DNA of 38,680 nt from Ghiorsea sp. (lineage in GTDB: Bacteria > Pseudomonadota > Zetaproteobacteria > Mariprofundales > Mariprofundaceae), in assembly GCA_021772875.1 (NCBI GenBank), contig JAJFLD010000128.1:1-38680 (forward strand), in the 5' to 3' direction. The translations under genes and the position numbers were made by a program. Positions 21,550-31,114 of this stretch are shown here, one piece after another; the first letter of the stretch is position 1, and the number at the start of each line of letters is the position of its first letter. A model generated the notes under the pieces. The model searched no databases. It was not told where the DNA came from and saw nothing but the letters and a program-made list of their open reading frames with translations.

Positions 21550-21634
21550 GTGGGCACTCTTATGGTTAGAGTGCCCACGTTTGTCATTGCTGATTTGGCT
21601 GGTACAATGGAAGTGAGTAATGACAAACGTTTTT
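21550..21634 (+). promoter_or_regulatory. gap-pgk intercistronic tandem hairpins (processing, attenuation or termination element)
   Basis: Hairpin 1: GTGGGCACTCT (21550-21560) / AGAGTGCCCAC (21568-21578), perfect 11 bp. Hairpin 2: ACGTTTGTCATT (21577-21588) / AATGACAAACGT (21619-21630), perfect 12 bp, then TTTT. Confidence 0.75.
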
Positions 21635-21652
21635 ATATGAAAGGGGAGTAAG

Positions 21653-22831
21653 ATGGCTGTAATCAAAATGACCGACCTAGACTTGGCTGGTAAGCGTGTA
21701 TTAATACGCCAAGACTTAAATGTACCTATTGCTGATGGTAAAGTGAATTCAGATAAACGTATTCGCGCTTCTTTGCCTACGCTTGAGCTTTGTATCAAAG
21801 CAGGTGCTAAGGTGATGGTAATGTCTCATTTGGGTCGTCCAACAGAAGGACAATTTGAAGAGCAATATTCACTAGCTCCTGTTGCCGCGCACATGTCTGG
21901 CCTTTTAGGACAAAACGTTCGCTTGGTTAAAGATTATGTTGGTGTAGATGTTGATGTTGCCAATGGTGAAGTGGTTTTGCTTGAAAACGTCCGCTTTAAT
22001 GTTGGCGAAAAGAATAGTGATGAAGCCTTGTCTAAACAATATGCATCACTTTGTGATGTTTATGTGATGGATGCTTTTGGTACAGCGCACCGTGCACAAG
22101 CATCGACCCATGGTGTGGGTTTGTTTGCCCCTACAGCATGTGCCGGCCCATTGCTTGCAGGTGAGCTTGAAGCGCTAGGTAAAGCGTTGGATAATCCTGC
22201 TCGTCCTATGGTGGCTATCGTTGGCGGATCTAAAGTTTCTACAAAATTAACCGTGCTTGAATCACTTTCCACCATTGTTGACCAATTGGTTGTTGGTGGC
22301 GGTATCGCCAATACATTTATTGCAGCTGCTGGAAACCCAGTAGGCAAATCTTTGTATGAAGCAGACTTGATTGATACTTGTAAAAGACTTACAGCCGATG
22401 CAGAAGCGCGTGGTGGTAGTATTCCAGTGCCAACAGATGTTGTTTGTGCCAAAGAATTTTCGCCTAATGCAACAGCTGCGCTTAAAGGTGCAACTGAAGT
22501 ATTGGATGATGATATGATTTTTGATATTGGTCCAGATTCAGCTGCTGCACTTGCAGAGATTATTAAAAATGCTGGAACCATAGTCTGGAATGGCCCTGTT
22601 GGTGTGTTTGAATTTGATCAATTTGGTGAAGGTACAAAAGCAATTTCCATGGCTATTGCAGAATCAGAAGCATTCTCAATTGCAGGTGGAGGTGATACCT
22701 TGGCGGCCGTCGATAAATATAATATAGCTGATAAAGTATCCTATATTTCAACGGGTGGCGGAGCTTTTTTAGAGTTTCTTGAAGGAAAAAAATTACCAGC
22801 AGTTGAAATGTTAGAGGGGCGTGCAGCATAA
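21653..22831 (+). CDS. pgk: Phosphoglycerate kinase
   Basis: [56 protein letters not shown]. Confidence 0.98.
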   Translation: MAVIKMTDLDLAGKRVLIRQDLNVPIADGKVNSDKRIRASLPTLELCIKAGAKVMVMSHLGRPTEGQFEEQYSLAPVAAHMSGLLGQNVRLVKDYVGVDVDVANGEVVLLENVRFNVGEKNSDEALSKQYASLCDVYVMDAFGTAHRAQASTHGVGLFAPTACAGPLLAGELEALGKALDNPARPMVAIVGGSKVSTKLTVLESLSTIVDQLVVGGGIANTFIAAAGNPVGKSLYEADLIDTCKRLTADAEARGGSIPVPTDVVCAKEFSPNATAALKGATEVLDDDMIFDIGPDSAAALAEIIKNAGTIVWNGPVGVFEFDQFGEGTKAISMAIAESEAFSIAGGGDTLAAVDKYNIADKVSYISTGGGAFLEFLEGKKLPAVEMLEGRAA

Positions 22832-24285
22832 TGACTGAACTCATGCGTAGAACCAAGATTGTCGCAACGATTGGCCCGGCATCAGAATCCCCAGAGATGC
22901 TGAAAAAGTTGATTGCAGCTGGTGTGAATGTGGTTCGTTTGAACTTTTCACATGGTACAGCTGAGGAGCATCAGCAGCGTGCAATCAATGTGCGTGCTGC
23001 AGCCAAAGAAAATGGTGTAGTTGTTGGTATTCTTGCTGATATGCAGGGGCCCAAGATACGCTGTGGTAAATTTATCACGGGTAAAACAACACTTGTCGTT
23101 GGTCAAAAATTTATCCTTGATGGTGGCATGAGCCTTGATGAGGGTAATGATGAACGAGTTGGCCTTACCTACAAAGAACTTGTAGGTGATGTTGTGCCAG
23201 GCGCACGTATTTTGTTGAATGATGGCCTTTTGGTTATGGATGTTGACGAAGTTGTTGGCCAAGAAATTCGTTGTACTGTTGTTGTTGGTGGCGTTCTGTC
23301 GAACAACAAAGGCATTAATCGTGCTGGCGGTGGACTATCTGCGGCAGCCCTTACTGAGAAAGATAAAATAGATATCAAAACAGCTTGTGCAATTGGTGTT
23401 GACTACATTGCTATTTCTTTTCCTCGTGATGGTAAAGATATGGAATATGCGCGTTCTTTGGTAGAAGCTGAAGGTTCCAATGCTGGTTTGGTGGCTAAAG
23501 TTGAACGCGCCGAAGCAGTTTTGGATCATAACTTAAAAGCAATTATGGAAGCATCGGATGTGGTGATGGTTGCTCGGGGTGATTTGGGTGTAGAAATTGG
23601 TGATGCTGCTGTGCCACCAATTCAAAAGAAAATGTTACGTATGGCACCCAAATACAATTGCCCAGTGATTGTGGCAACACAAATGATGGAATCCATGTGT
23701 GAAAATCCGATTCCTACGCGTGCTGAAGTCAATGATTGTGCCAATGCAGTTTTGGACGGTACGGATGCAGTGATGCTTTCGGGTGAGTCTGCTGCGGGTA
23801 AATATCCTGTAGAAGCTGTGCAAGCGATGCATCGCACGTGTATTGAAACAGAGAAACAACGCGTTTTACCATCTTCGCAAACACGTGACCCACGTTTTCC
23901 ACCGCATTCTGTAGATGAATGTATAGCGCGTCAGGCTATGGAAGTTGCACATGCAATGCCAATCAAAGCAATAGCTGCATTTACGCGCAGTGGAAACACT
24001 GTACTGTACATGTCTCGGCACTTAGGCGATGTGCCTATTTACGCAGTAACTTCTGAAGAAAGCACATTAGGTCGTGTTACTTTGTTTCGGAATGTGACAC
24101 CATTGCGTATGCCTATTCAGTACGGCTCAACTGATGCCCCTCAGGCCACATTGGACATTCAAGAGAAAATGTTAAAAGAGGGCATAGCAGAAGTAGACGA
24201 TTTGGTGATTATGACATTTGGAACACCTATGGGCGAATCAGGTGGCACAAATGCAATGAAAATTATAACTTTGAAAGAAACTTAA
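22831..24285 (+). CDS. pyk: Pyruvate kinase
   Basis: RRTKIVATIGPASESPEML, VVRLNFSHGT, DVVMVARGDLGVEIG, CPVIVATQMMESM, DAVMLSGESAAGKYP. Confidence 0.97.
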   Translation: MTELMRRTKIVATIGPASESPEMLKKLIAAGVNVVRLNFSHGTAEEHQQRAINVRAAAKENGVVVGILADMQGPKIRCGKFITGKTTLVVGQKFILDGGMSLDEGNDERVGLTYKELVGDVVPGARILLNDGLLVMDVDEVVGQEIRCTVVVGGVLSNNKGINRAGGGLSAAALTEKDKIDIKTACAIGVDYIAISFPRDGKDMEYARSLVEAEGSNAGLVAKVERAEAVLDHNLKAIMEASDVVMVARGDLGVEIGDAAVPPIQKKMLRMAPKYNCPVIVATQMMESMCENPIPTRAEVNDCANAVLDGTDAVMLSGESAAGKYPVEAVQAMHRTCIETEKQRVLPSSQTRDPRFPPHSVDECIARQAMEVAHAMPIKAIAAFTRSGNTVLYMSRHLGDVPIYAVTSEESTLGRVTLFRNVTPLRMPIQYGSTDAPQATLDIQEKMLKEGIAEVDDLVIMTFGTPMGESGGTNAMKIITLKET

Positions 24286-24308
24286 AAGTATAGGAAAAGG
24301 AGAACAAC

Positions 24309-25346
24309 ATGGCATTAATTTCTTTAAGACAACTCTTGGATCACGCGGCTGAAAATAGCTATGGCATGCCAGCATTCAATGTGAATAACATGGAGCAAGT
24401 CCATGCTATCATGGAAGCTGCAAATGCGGTGAATTCGCCTGTCATTATGCAGGGCTCTGCTGGCGCACGTAATTATGCTGGTGAACCATTCTTGCGTCAT
24501 ATGATTGATGCAGCAGTTGAAATGTACCCACATATTCCTGTTGTTATGCATCAAGATCATGGCTCTGAGCCAGCAGTATGTTTGCGTTCTATCCAATCTG
24601 GATTCACTTCTGTGATGATGGATGGTTCGTTGGAAGCAGATTGTAAAACACCTTCTTCATATGAATACAATGTAAATGTGACTAAAAAAGTTGTTGAAAT
24701 GGCTCATGCTGGTGGCGTTTCTGTTGAAGGCGAGTTGGGTTGTTTAGGTTCTCTAGAAACTGGAGAAATGGGCGAAGAAGATGGTCATGGTGCTGAAGGC
24801 AAACTTGACCTTGATATGTTGTTAACAAGTGTTGACGAAGCTGTTGATTTTGTTGCCCAAACAAATGTGGATGCACTTGCCATCGCCATTGGTACTTCAC
24901 ATGGTGCATATAAGTTCACTAAACCACCAACGGGCGAAGTGCTTCGTATTGACCGCATTGAAGAAATTCACGCAGCTCTTCCTAATACACATTTGGTGAT
25001 GCATGGTTCTTCATCTGTACCACAAGATTGGTTGTCTATTATCAATGAATATGGTGGTGATATGGGTGAAACTTATGGTGTTCCCGTTGAAGAAATTGTA
25101 CAAGGTATTAAATCAGGTGTACGTAAAGTAAATATTGATACAGACTTGCGCATGGCTTCTACTGGTGCAATTCGTCGTCATTTACAAGAAAACCCATCCA
25201 ACTTTGATCCACGCAAATTCTACAAAGCAGCTAAAGATGCCATGCGAGATATTTGCCAAGCACGTTTTGAGGCATTTGGTTCTGCTGGACAAGCTTCAAG
25301 CATCAAAGTTAAATCTTTGGAAGAAATGATTGGTTTTTATAAATAA
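24309..25346 (+). CDS. fba: Class II fructose-bisphosphate aldolase (Calvin-cycle-type subfamily likely)
   Basis: [69 protein letters not shown]. Confidence 0.95.
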   Translation: MALISLRQLLDHAAENSYGMPAFNVNNMEQVHAIMEAANAVNSPVIMQGSAGARNYAGEPFLRHMIDAAVEMYPHIPVVMHQDHGSEPAVCLRSIQSGFTSVMMDGSLEADCKTPSSYEYNVNVTKKVVEMAHAGGVSVEGELGCLGSLETGEMGEEDGHGAEGKLDLDMLLTSVDEAVDFVAQTNVDALAIAIGTSHGAYKFTKPPTGEVLRIDRIEEIHAALPNTHLVMHGSSSVPQDWLSIINEYGGDMGETYGVPVEEIVQGIKSGVRKVNIDTDLRMASTGAIRRHLQENPSNFDPRKFYKAAKDAMRDICQARFEAFGSAGQASSIKVKSLEEMIGFYK

Positions 25347-25378
25347 CTTTATTTTCCATATAAGGTGAACTATGATTA

Positions 25379-25407
25379 AAGGCGGGCCTAGTGCTCGCCT
25401 TTTTTTA
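25379..25407 (+). terminator. Rho-independent terminator after fba
   Basis: AGGCGGGC-CTAGT-GCTCGCCT stem (one G-T) followed by TTTTTTT. Confidence 0.75.
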
Positions 25408-25438
25408 TAAAAAAATGGGTGTTAGATAAGGGGATTGT

Positions 25439-27289
25439 TTGAAAGACTTACTTTACATATGGAAGAGCCGGTGGTTTGCTTTTTTACACGATATGTCATG
25501 GGTGTTTCTTGCTGTTTATTTGGCCTACTCTTTCCGCTTTGATTTTGGTTTTATTCCAGCCAATCAAATTCATGGAGCACGACATTTACTTGAGGTTAGC
25601 TTACCTATACAAGCCTTAAGTTATTGGTACTTTGGTCTTTATCGTGGCATTTGGCGTTTTGCATCTATGCCCGATTTGAAACGTATTCTACAGTCTGTTT
25701 TTATTGGCGCGCTTGTTTCTTATTTTATTTTATTCATTTGGCTCAGGTTAGATGGCATCCCTAGATCAACATTGGTTTTGTATCCTATGTTGCTCATGGG
25801 TGGTTTGGCTTCTGTAAGGCTTTTATACCGTTGGTTAAAGGATAGGCGTTTTGATTTGTCTTCGGTGGAAGGTAAACGTGTACTTGTTTTGGGTGCAGGG
25901 CAAGCTGGAGAACTCTTGGTGCGCGATATGCTTAATTCTGGGAAATATATTCCTGTCGGTTTTTTGGATGATGATAGGAAGAAAAAAGGTATGGATATTC
26001 GAGGTGTTCGTGTTTTGGGTAGTTTGTCTGATTTAGCGTCATTGGCGCCAGACTTAAACATTGATGAAATCCTCATTGCCATGCCATCTGCCAAAACTAC
26101 GCTGTTGCAACAAATGGTCAAAACGTGTGCTGATTTACATCTTGTTTGCCGCACCGTGCCGTCATTACAAGAATTGGATAATCATCACCCAGCGGTGGGT
26201 AATTTAAGAAGCATTCGCTTGGAAGACTTGCTTGGTCGTAAAGAAGTGACATTGGATGATAAAAAGGTACATCACTTTATCCATAAAAAAAGAGTGATGG
26301 TAACTGGTGCAGGCGGATCGATAGGTTCAGAATTATGTCGGCAACTGATGCGGTTTCATCCCAGCCAATTGATTCTTGTTGATCATGCAGAGTTTAATTT
26401 ATATCAAATTGATCATGAACTGCAGCAATTAGAACACTATAAATCATGTGATGCTGTGTTGGGTGATATTCGTGATGCTGAGCGTATGGATTGGGTTTTC
26501 AGCCATTTTAAGCCTGAAATCATATTTAATGCAGCAGCATACAAACATGTGCCGTTGGTCGAACATAATCCAGCAGAGGGGATTAAAACAAATGTTTTAG
26601 GCACGTGTATGATTGCGGATATGGCAGCAAAATATAAGTGTAAATACTTTGTACAAGTCTCTACCGATAAAGCGGTGAACCCTGCTAATGTGATGGGTGC
26701 GACCAAACGGATGGCAGAGATTTATTGTCAAAACTTAAATGCGCGATGTGACACTGCATTTATTACCACACGGTTTGGTAATGTTTTGGGTTCAGCAGGT
26801 AGTGTGGTGCCACTATTTAAACAACAAATTGAAGCAGGTGGCCCTGTTACTGTTACACACGCAGAAATTACACGTTTTTTCATGACAATCCCCGAAGCTG
26901 TTTCGCTTATTTTACAAGCGGCAACCATGGGTGGTGGCGGTGAAATCTTTGTATTGGATATGGGCGAGCCTGTAAAAATTCGTGATATGGCAGAGCAGAT
27001 GATTCGTCTTGCTGGTTTAACGCCAGATAAGGATATAGCTATTGTTTATACAGGCTTGCGCCCAGGTGAAAAATTATATGAAGAGTTGTTTCATGCGGCT
27101 GAGGCTTTGCAAGGTACAATACATCCAAAAATCATGCTTTCGAATATACGTGAAGTGGATTGGGATGAAGTTCAAGAGCGTTTGCTTTTGATTCGTCAAG
27201 CTTGTGCAGGGCGGGATGTCACTGCCTTGATTCAACTCTTACAATTGCTCGTACCTGAATTTACACCCGACAAACGTCTATTCCATTAA
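25439..27289 (+). CDS. Membrane-anchored NDP-sugar epimerase/dehydratase (CapD/PglF/WbpM-like polysaccharide biosynthesis protein)
   Basis: N-terminal TM helices; two Rossmann motifs (VLGAGQAGELLVRD; VTGAGGSIGSELCRQ); FNAAAYKHVPLVE; STDKAVNPANVMGATKRMAE. Confidence 0.93.
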   Translation: MKDLLYIWKSRWFAFLHDMSWVFLAVYLAYSFRFDFGFIPANQIHGARHLLEVSLPIQALSYWYFGLYRGIWRFASMPDLKRILQSVFIGALVSYFILFIWLRLDGIPRSTLVLYPMLLMGGLASVRLLYRWLKDRRFDLSSVEGKRVLVLGAGQAGELLVRDMLNSGKYIPVGFLDDDRKKKGMDIRGVRVLGSLSDLASLAPDLNIDEILIAMPSAKTTLLQQMVKTCADLHLVCRTVPSLQELDNHHPAVGNLRSIRLEDLLGRKEVTLDDKKVHHFIHKKRVMVTGAGGSIGSELCRQLMRFHPSQLILVDHAEFNLYQIDHELQQLEHYKSCDAVLGDIRDAERMDWVFSHFKPEIIFNAAAYKHVPLVEHNPAEGIKTNVLGTCMIADMAAKYKCKYFVQVSTDKAVNPANVMGATKRMAEIYCQNLNARCDTAFITTRFGNVLGSAGSVVPLFKQQIEAGGPVTVTHAEITRFFMTIPEAVSLILQAATMGGGGEIFVLDMGEPVKIRDMAEQMIRLAGLTPDKDIAIVYTGLRPGEKLYEELFHAAEALQGTIHPKIMLSNIREVDWDEVQERLLLIRQACAGRDVTALIQLLQLLVPEFTPDKRLFH

Positions 27290-29412
27290 TGTTACCGAAT
27301 ACGCATGAGTGTATGGTTCGTGCCGTTGTTTTTGCACCACTCTGGCAAGAATTTGATTATATTTGGCCCAAAACATTGGATGAGCCAAAAGTAGGTATTC
27401 GCATTGTTGTTCCTTTTGGTTCTTCTACGCGACTTGCCCTTGTGGCTCAAGTACTTATAAATAATCCAACAGCAGAACTTAAAACTGTGCTGGATAGACT
27501 CGATAATAATGCTGTGTTTGATGCGCATTACCATCGTTGGTTAGAGAGAATTTCAGCTTATTATTTGCGTCCTAAAGGTGATGTTTATGCCCTAGCTCTA
27601 GCTTGGGCAGCAGATAAACAAAGGCGCTTTAGATGTTTGCATAACGCAAATTTGAAAGCATTTGATGTTCATTTAAGCCAAGCCTTTCAAACAAAAAGAG
27701 CTATTTCTCTAGCCACTGTAAGTTTGCACTGCCAGCAGGGTGAGGTGCAGTGGAGAGTTTTAAAAGCAGTGGATGCTGGGTTGCTTGAAGAAGTGGTAGT
27801 TGCCCCTGAAGCTATTGAAACCATGGCGCACCACAAGTTGGTATTGCGTCAAAGCCAGCAAAAGGCAGTGGATAACATGCTTGCGCAAACATCGTTTTTC
27901 CCTGTTTTGCTTTTTGGTTGCACAGGTTCAGGAAAAACGGAAGTTTATTTGCAAGCTGCTGAGCAGTTGGTGAAGCAGGGCAAACAAGTTTTGATTTTGG
28001 TGCCTGAAATTGGTTTGACGCCGATGTGGCAGACACGGTTAAAAGCGCGCTTTGAGCGAATTATCATATGGCATTCAGGTTTGACAGTGCGCGAGAAGAT
28101 TACGGCTAGGCATCAACTCGCCCAAACACAAGTATTGCTAGGCACACGTTCAGCTTTGTTTCTACCTTTACCAAACCTTGGTTTGATTGTTGTGGATGAA
28201 GAGCATGATACATCTTTTAAGCAACAAGATGGTGTGATGTATTCAGCTAGAGATATGAGTCTTTTATTAGCACAAGAGTTAAAAATACCTATTGTTTTAG
28301 GCTCTGCAACCCCAAGCCTTGAAAGCTGGAGACAAGTGCAGCAAGGGCAAATGACAAGCTTTCGTTTGCGCGAGCGAGTGCATGAGCATACCAGATTGGT
28401 GCCAGAAATTGTTGATATGCGCGGATCGAAAGTTGTTATTTCAGACACACTTTTACAACGATTAAAAGAGACCCATGCCCGTGGTGAACAAACGATGTTG
28501 TACCTTAATCGACGTGGATATGCACCTGCATTGCAGTGTACATCATGTGGCGATGTGCCAACATGTCGTTTGTGCAGCTTGCGTTTGACGCTGCATCGCA
28601 GGGATGGTTTGTTGCGCTGCCATACCTGTGATTACAAACAAAGGGTGGTAAAAACTTGCCAGCAGTGCGGTGAACAAGCTTATCTACCTTTAGGCTCGGG
28701 CACAGAAAGACTGGAAGATGATTTGTTGGCCGCTATGCCAGCATTAAAGTTGGCGCGTTTTGATCGTGATGTGATTCGCCATGCCAAGGACTTAACACAA
28801 GTGTTGACGGATTTTGAAGCAGGTAAGATCGATTGTCTGATTGGCACCCAGATGCTGGTTAAAGGCCATCATTTTCCCAATGTTACACTGGTGGGTGTTA
28901 TCAATGCCGATTTAGGAATGAATTTGCCTGATTTCAGAGCATCAGAGCGTTGGTGGCAGCAAATGACGCAAGTCTTTGGTAGAACAGGGCGTGGTGAGCA
29001 AGTAGGCAAGGTGGTGGTGCAAACATGGTCGCCAGAAGCGACATGGTTTTCTCGCCTTGATGAAAGTAAGGCAGAAGAAGTGCTCAATGAAGAATTAAGC
29101 CTTAGGCAAATGACAAATTTCCCACCTTATGCAAGATGGGTCAGGGTGGTTTTTTCAGCGGTGCGACATGAAAAGGCACTGCAAGCAGCACAGATGTTTG
29201 CCCAAGCATTAAAGCAGTGGCATGAGGTCAAGGTGAGTGGGCCTATGCCCTGTGCTTTGGAGCGATTGGCAGGGCGTTTTCGCTTTGAACTTATCATTCG
29301 CGATGAGAGCAGGAAACTACTTCCTTGGAAACTATTGCCTCTGATTCAGCAGATGAGAGTGCCAGCAGGCGTGCGTCAAAAAGTAGATGTTGATCCACAA
29401 GACTTGATGTGA
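27289..29412 (+). CDS. priA: Primosomal protein N' (replication restart helicase PriA)
   Basis: GCTGSGKTEVYLQAAEQ Walker A, DEEHD box, zinc-binding cysteines CTSCGDVPTCRLCS...CHTCDYKQ...CQQCG, GTERLEDDL. Confidence 0.97.
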   Translation: MLPNTHECMVRAVVFAPLWQEFDYIWPKTLDEPKVGIRIVVPFGSSTRLALVAQVLINNPTAELKTVLDRLDNNAVFDAHYHRWLERISAYYLRPKGDVYALALAWAADKQRRFRCLHNANLKAFDVHLSQAFQTKRAISLATVSLHCQQGEVQWRVLKAVDAGLLEEVVVAPEAIETMAHHKLVLRQSQQKAVDNMLAQTSFFPVLLFGCTGSGKTEVYLQAAEQLVKQGKQVLILVPEIGLTPMWQTRLKARFERIIIWHSGLTVREKITARHQLAQTQVLLGTRSALFLPLPNLGLIVVDEEHDTSFKQQDGVMYSARDMSLLLAQELKIPIVLGSATPSLESWRQVQQGQMTSFRLRERVHEHTRLVPEIVDMRGSKVVISDTLLQRLKETHARGEQTMLYLNRRGYAPALQCTSCGDVPTCRLCSLRLTLHRRDGLLRCHTCDYKQRVVKTCQQCGEQAYLPLGSGTERLEDDLLAAMPALKLARFDRDVIRHAKDLTQVLTDFEAGKIDCLIGTQMLVKGHHFPNVTLVGVINADLGMNLPDFRASERWWQQMTQVFGRTGRGEQVGKVVVQTWSPEATWFSRLDESKAEEVLNEELSLRQMTNFPPYARWVRVVFSAVRHEKALQAAQMFAQALKQWHEVKVSGPMPCALERLAGRFRFELIIRDESRKLLPWKLLPLIQQMRVPAGVRQKVDVDPQDLM

Positions 29413-30254
29413 GTATGATTAATATCTTTTTCAAACTGGTAATTTTACCTATGAAATGCTTAAATACGAGCATGTTTTTTTTGCGTAATATCTTATTATT
29501 GCTTACTTTTTTTATGCAGGCTTTGGTTGCACAAGCGATGAGTTTTGATGTTCAAACCGAGCAGGTGAGATGGCAATACCAAGAATACGCGAAAGATATA
29601 ACAGGTTTCTCCGCATATTTACCATCTATATCCAATGGTCATGGTACATTACTTCAAATGCGCCTTAATGCAGAGCCTGATTTGAATTGGTCTTATGCAC
29701 TGCAAGTTTCATGGATGGCTCCAACATTATGGACACAAGAAACATGGCATACAACACAAACCAATGCTTTGCGTATTCAACAGCAAGATGTTCGTCTTGA
29801 TGTGTTGTATCGTGTTCAAGATGTTCAACTTGGATTATGGTTAGCCTACCGCCATCAAAAACAAAAACGCCGAGACTTTTTTGTGAATGGGAATTATACG
29901 CCTGTTGCTGGAGAGCCTATTCCCGAAGCAATCATAAGCCATTGGTTTGGTTTATCAGTGATACCCTGGGGCGGTGAAGATAAGCAACTTCAAGTTGCCC
30001 TTGAGGCGGCATTGCCACTTCAGGTGAAGGTAAATAATCCTTTGTTTGCTAAGCCATTTTCTAAAAATAATGGTTATAGGGCGGGCATCCATTTGCGCTG
30101 GCATTTTTTGCAGCGAACATTTGCTGTTTCAGGTTTACATGCAACATTAGGGTATGAGCTTCAAGAGCTGGGAGGAGAGAAAAAGGTGTCTGGAAACTTT
30201 TGGCCATATAATCGTTGGCAAATGCTCAGTTTTGGGTTGTTATACGCATGGTGA
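29409..30254 (+). CDS. Putative outer-membrane beta-barrel protein, function unknown
   Basis: Hydrophobic signal (MFFLRNILLLLTFFMQALVAQA), alternating amphipathic strands, C-terminus SFGLLYAW ending in an aromatic residue. Sits between priA and gspC; GTG 29409 or ATG 29451 start. Confidence 0.65.
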   Translation: MSMINIFFKLVILPMKCLNTSMFFLRNILLLLTFFMQALVAQAMSFDVQTEQVRWQYQEYAKDITGFSAYLPSISNGHGTLLQMRLNAEPDLNWSYALQVSWMAPTLWTQETWHTTQTNALRIQQQDVRLDVLYRVQDVQLGLWLAYRHQKQKRRDFFVNGNYTPVAGEPIPEAIISHWFGLSVIPWGGEDKQLQVALEAALPLQVKVNNPLFAKPFSKNNGYRAGIHLRWHFLQRTFAVSGLHATLGYELQELGGEKKVSGNFWPYNRWQMLSFGLLYAW

Positions 30255-31114
30255 TGACAATTGAACAAAGTAGAAAAATATTATTATTTGCTCCGCGTTG
30301 GGTGGAAGTTACCATTGTTTTATTCGCTGCTTGGCTGCTGGCAGGTGCACTTGTCAGTTCAGGGGATACCTCAAAAACCAATAGCATGGTGGTGCCTCTA
30401 AGTGGCGACCAAACGAACGCATTGACTGTTGATACCCAGTTTTTACAGCAGGTTGCCTTGTTTGGTCAAGCCAAAAGCATAGCAAAAGAAGTAATCAAAT
30501 CGCCTGAAATTACGCCTGTGGTGGCAAGCCGCTTGAATATCAAGTTGATTGGTACGGTTGTGGCAGGGAAAAAATCTGCGGCCATGGTCACTGTTGATAA
30601 CAGTTCTAAGCAAGCTGTATTCTTTTTGGAAGAAGATATTCAACCAGGTGTTAAGCTTGAGCAAGTCGAGGCGACTGAAATCGTAGTCAATAATCATGGG
30701 AAACGTGAACGTATCAGTCTGGTGGGAGACAAAGCACTTGCAAATACAATGCCAGAGCGAGTAGTTGCAGCACCAGTACGGCAAATGCCTGATCGTATCA
30801 GCAAACGTATTGATAAGGCCAACTTACATAAACAAATGCGCAATTTTTCAACTTTGTTAAGTCAGGCACGTGTTAGCCCACATTTTACGGATAAAAAAGC
30901 AGATGGTTTTACCATCAGCGAGATAGTCAAAGGTTCTTTGTATGAGGAAATTGGTTTGCAAAATGGTGATGTGATTCAGAAGGTCAATGGTGAATCAGTC
31001 ACGAGTGCAGAGCAGGCTATGCGCATGTATCGTGAGTTACAAAATTCGACATTTATTGATGTTGAGATTAATCGCGGTGGTAATATTCAGCAGGTGAATT
31101 ATGCGATTCAATGA
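30248..31114 (+). CDS. gspC: Type II secretion system protein GspC
   Basis: Single N-terminal TM, HR-like domain (LNIKLIGTVVAGKKSAAMVTVDNSSKQAVFFLEEDI), PDZ-like C-terminus (FTISEIVKGSLYEEIGLQNGDVIQKVNGESV). Directly upstream of gspD. Confidence 0.88.
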   Translation: MVMTIEQSRKILLFAPRWVEVTIVLFAAWLLAGALVSSGDTSKTNSMVVPLSGDQTNALTVDTQFLQQVALFGQAKSIAKEVIKSPEITPVVASRLNIKLIGTVVAGKKSAAMVTVDNSSKQAVFFLEEDIQPGVKLEQVEATEIVVNNHGKRERISLVGDKALANTMPERVVAAPVRQMPDRISKRIDKANLHKQMRNFSTLLSQARVSPHFTDKKADGFTISEIVKGSLYEEIGLQNGDVIQKVNGESVTSAEQAMRMYRELQNSTFIDVEINRGGNIQQVNYAIQ

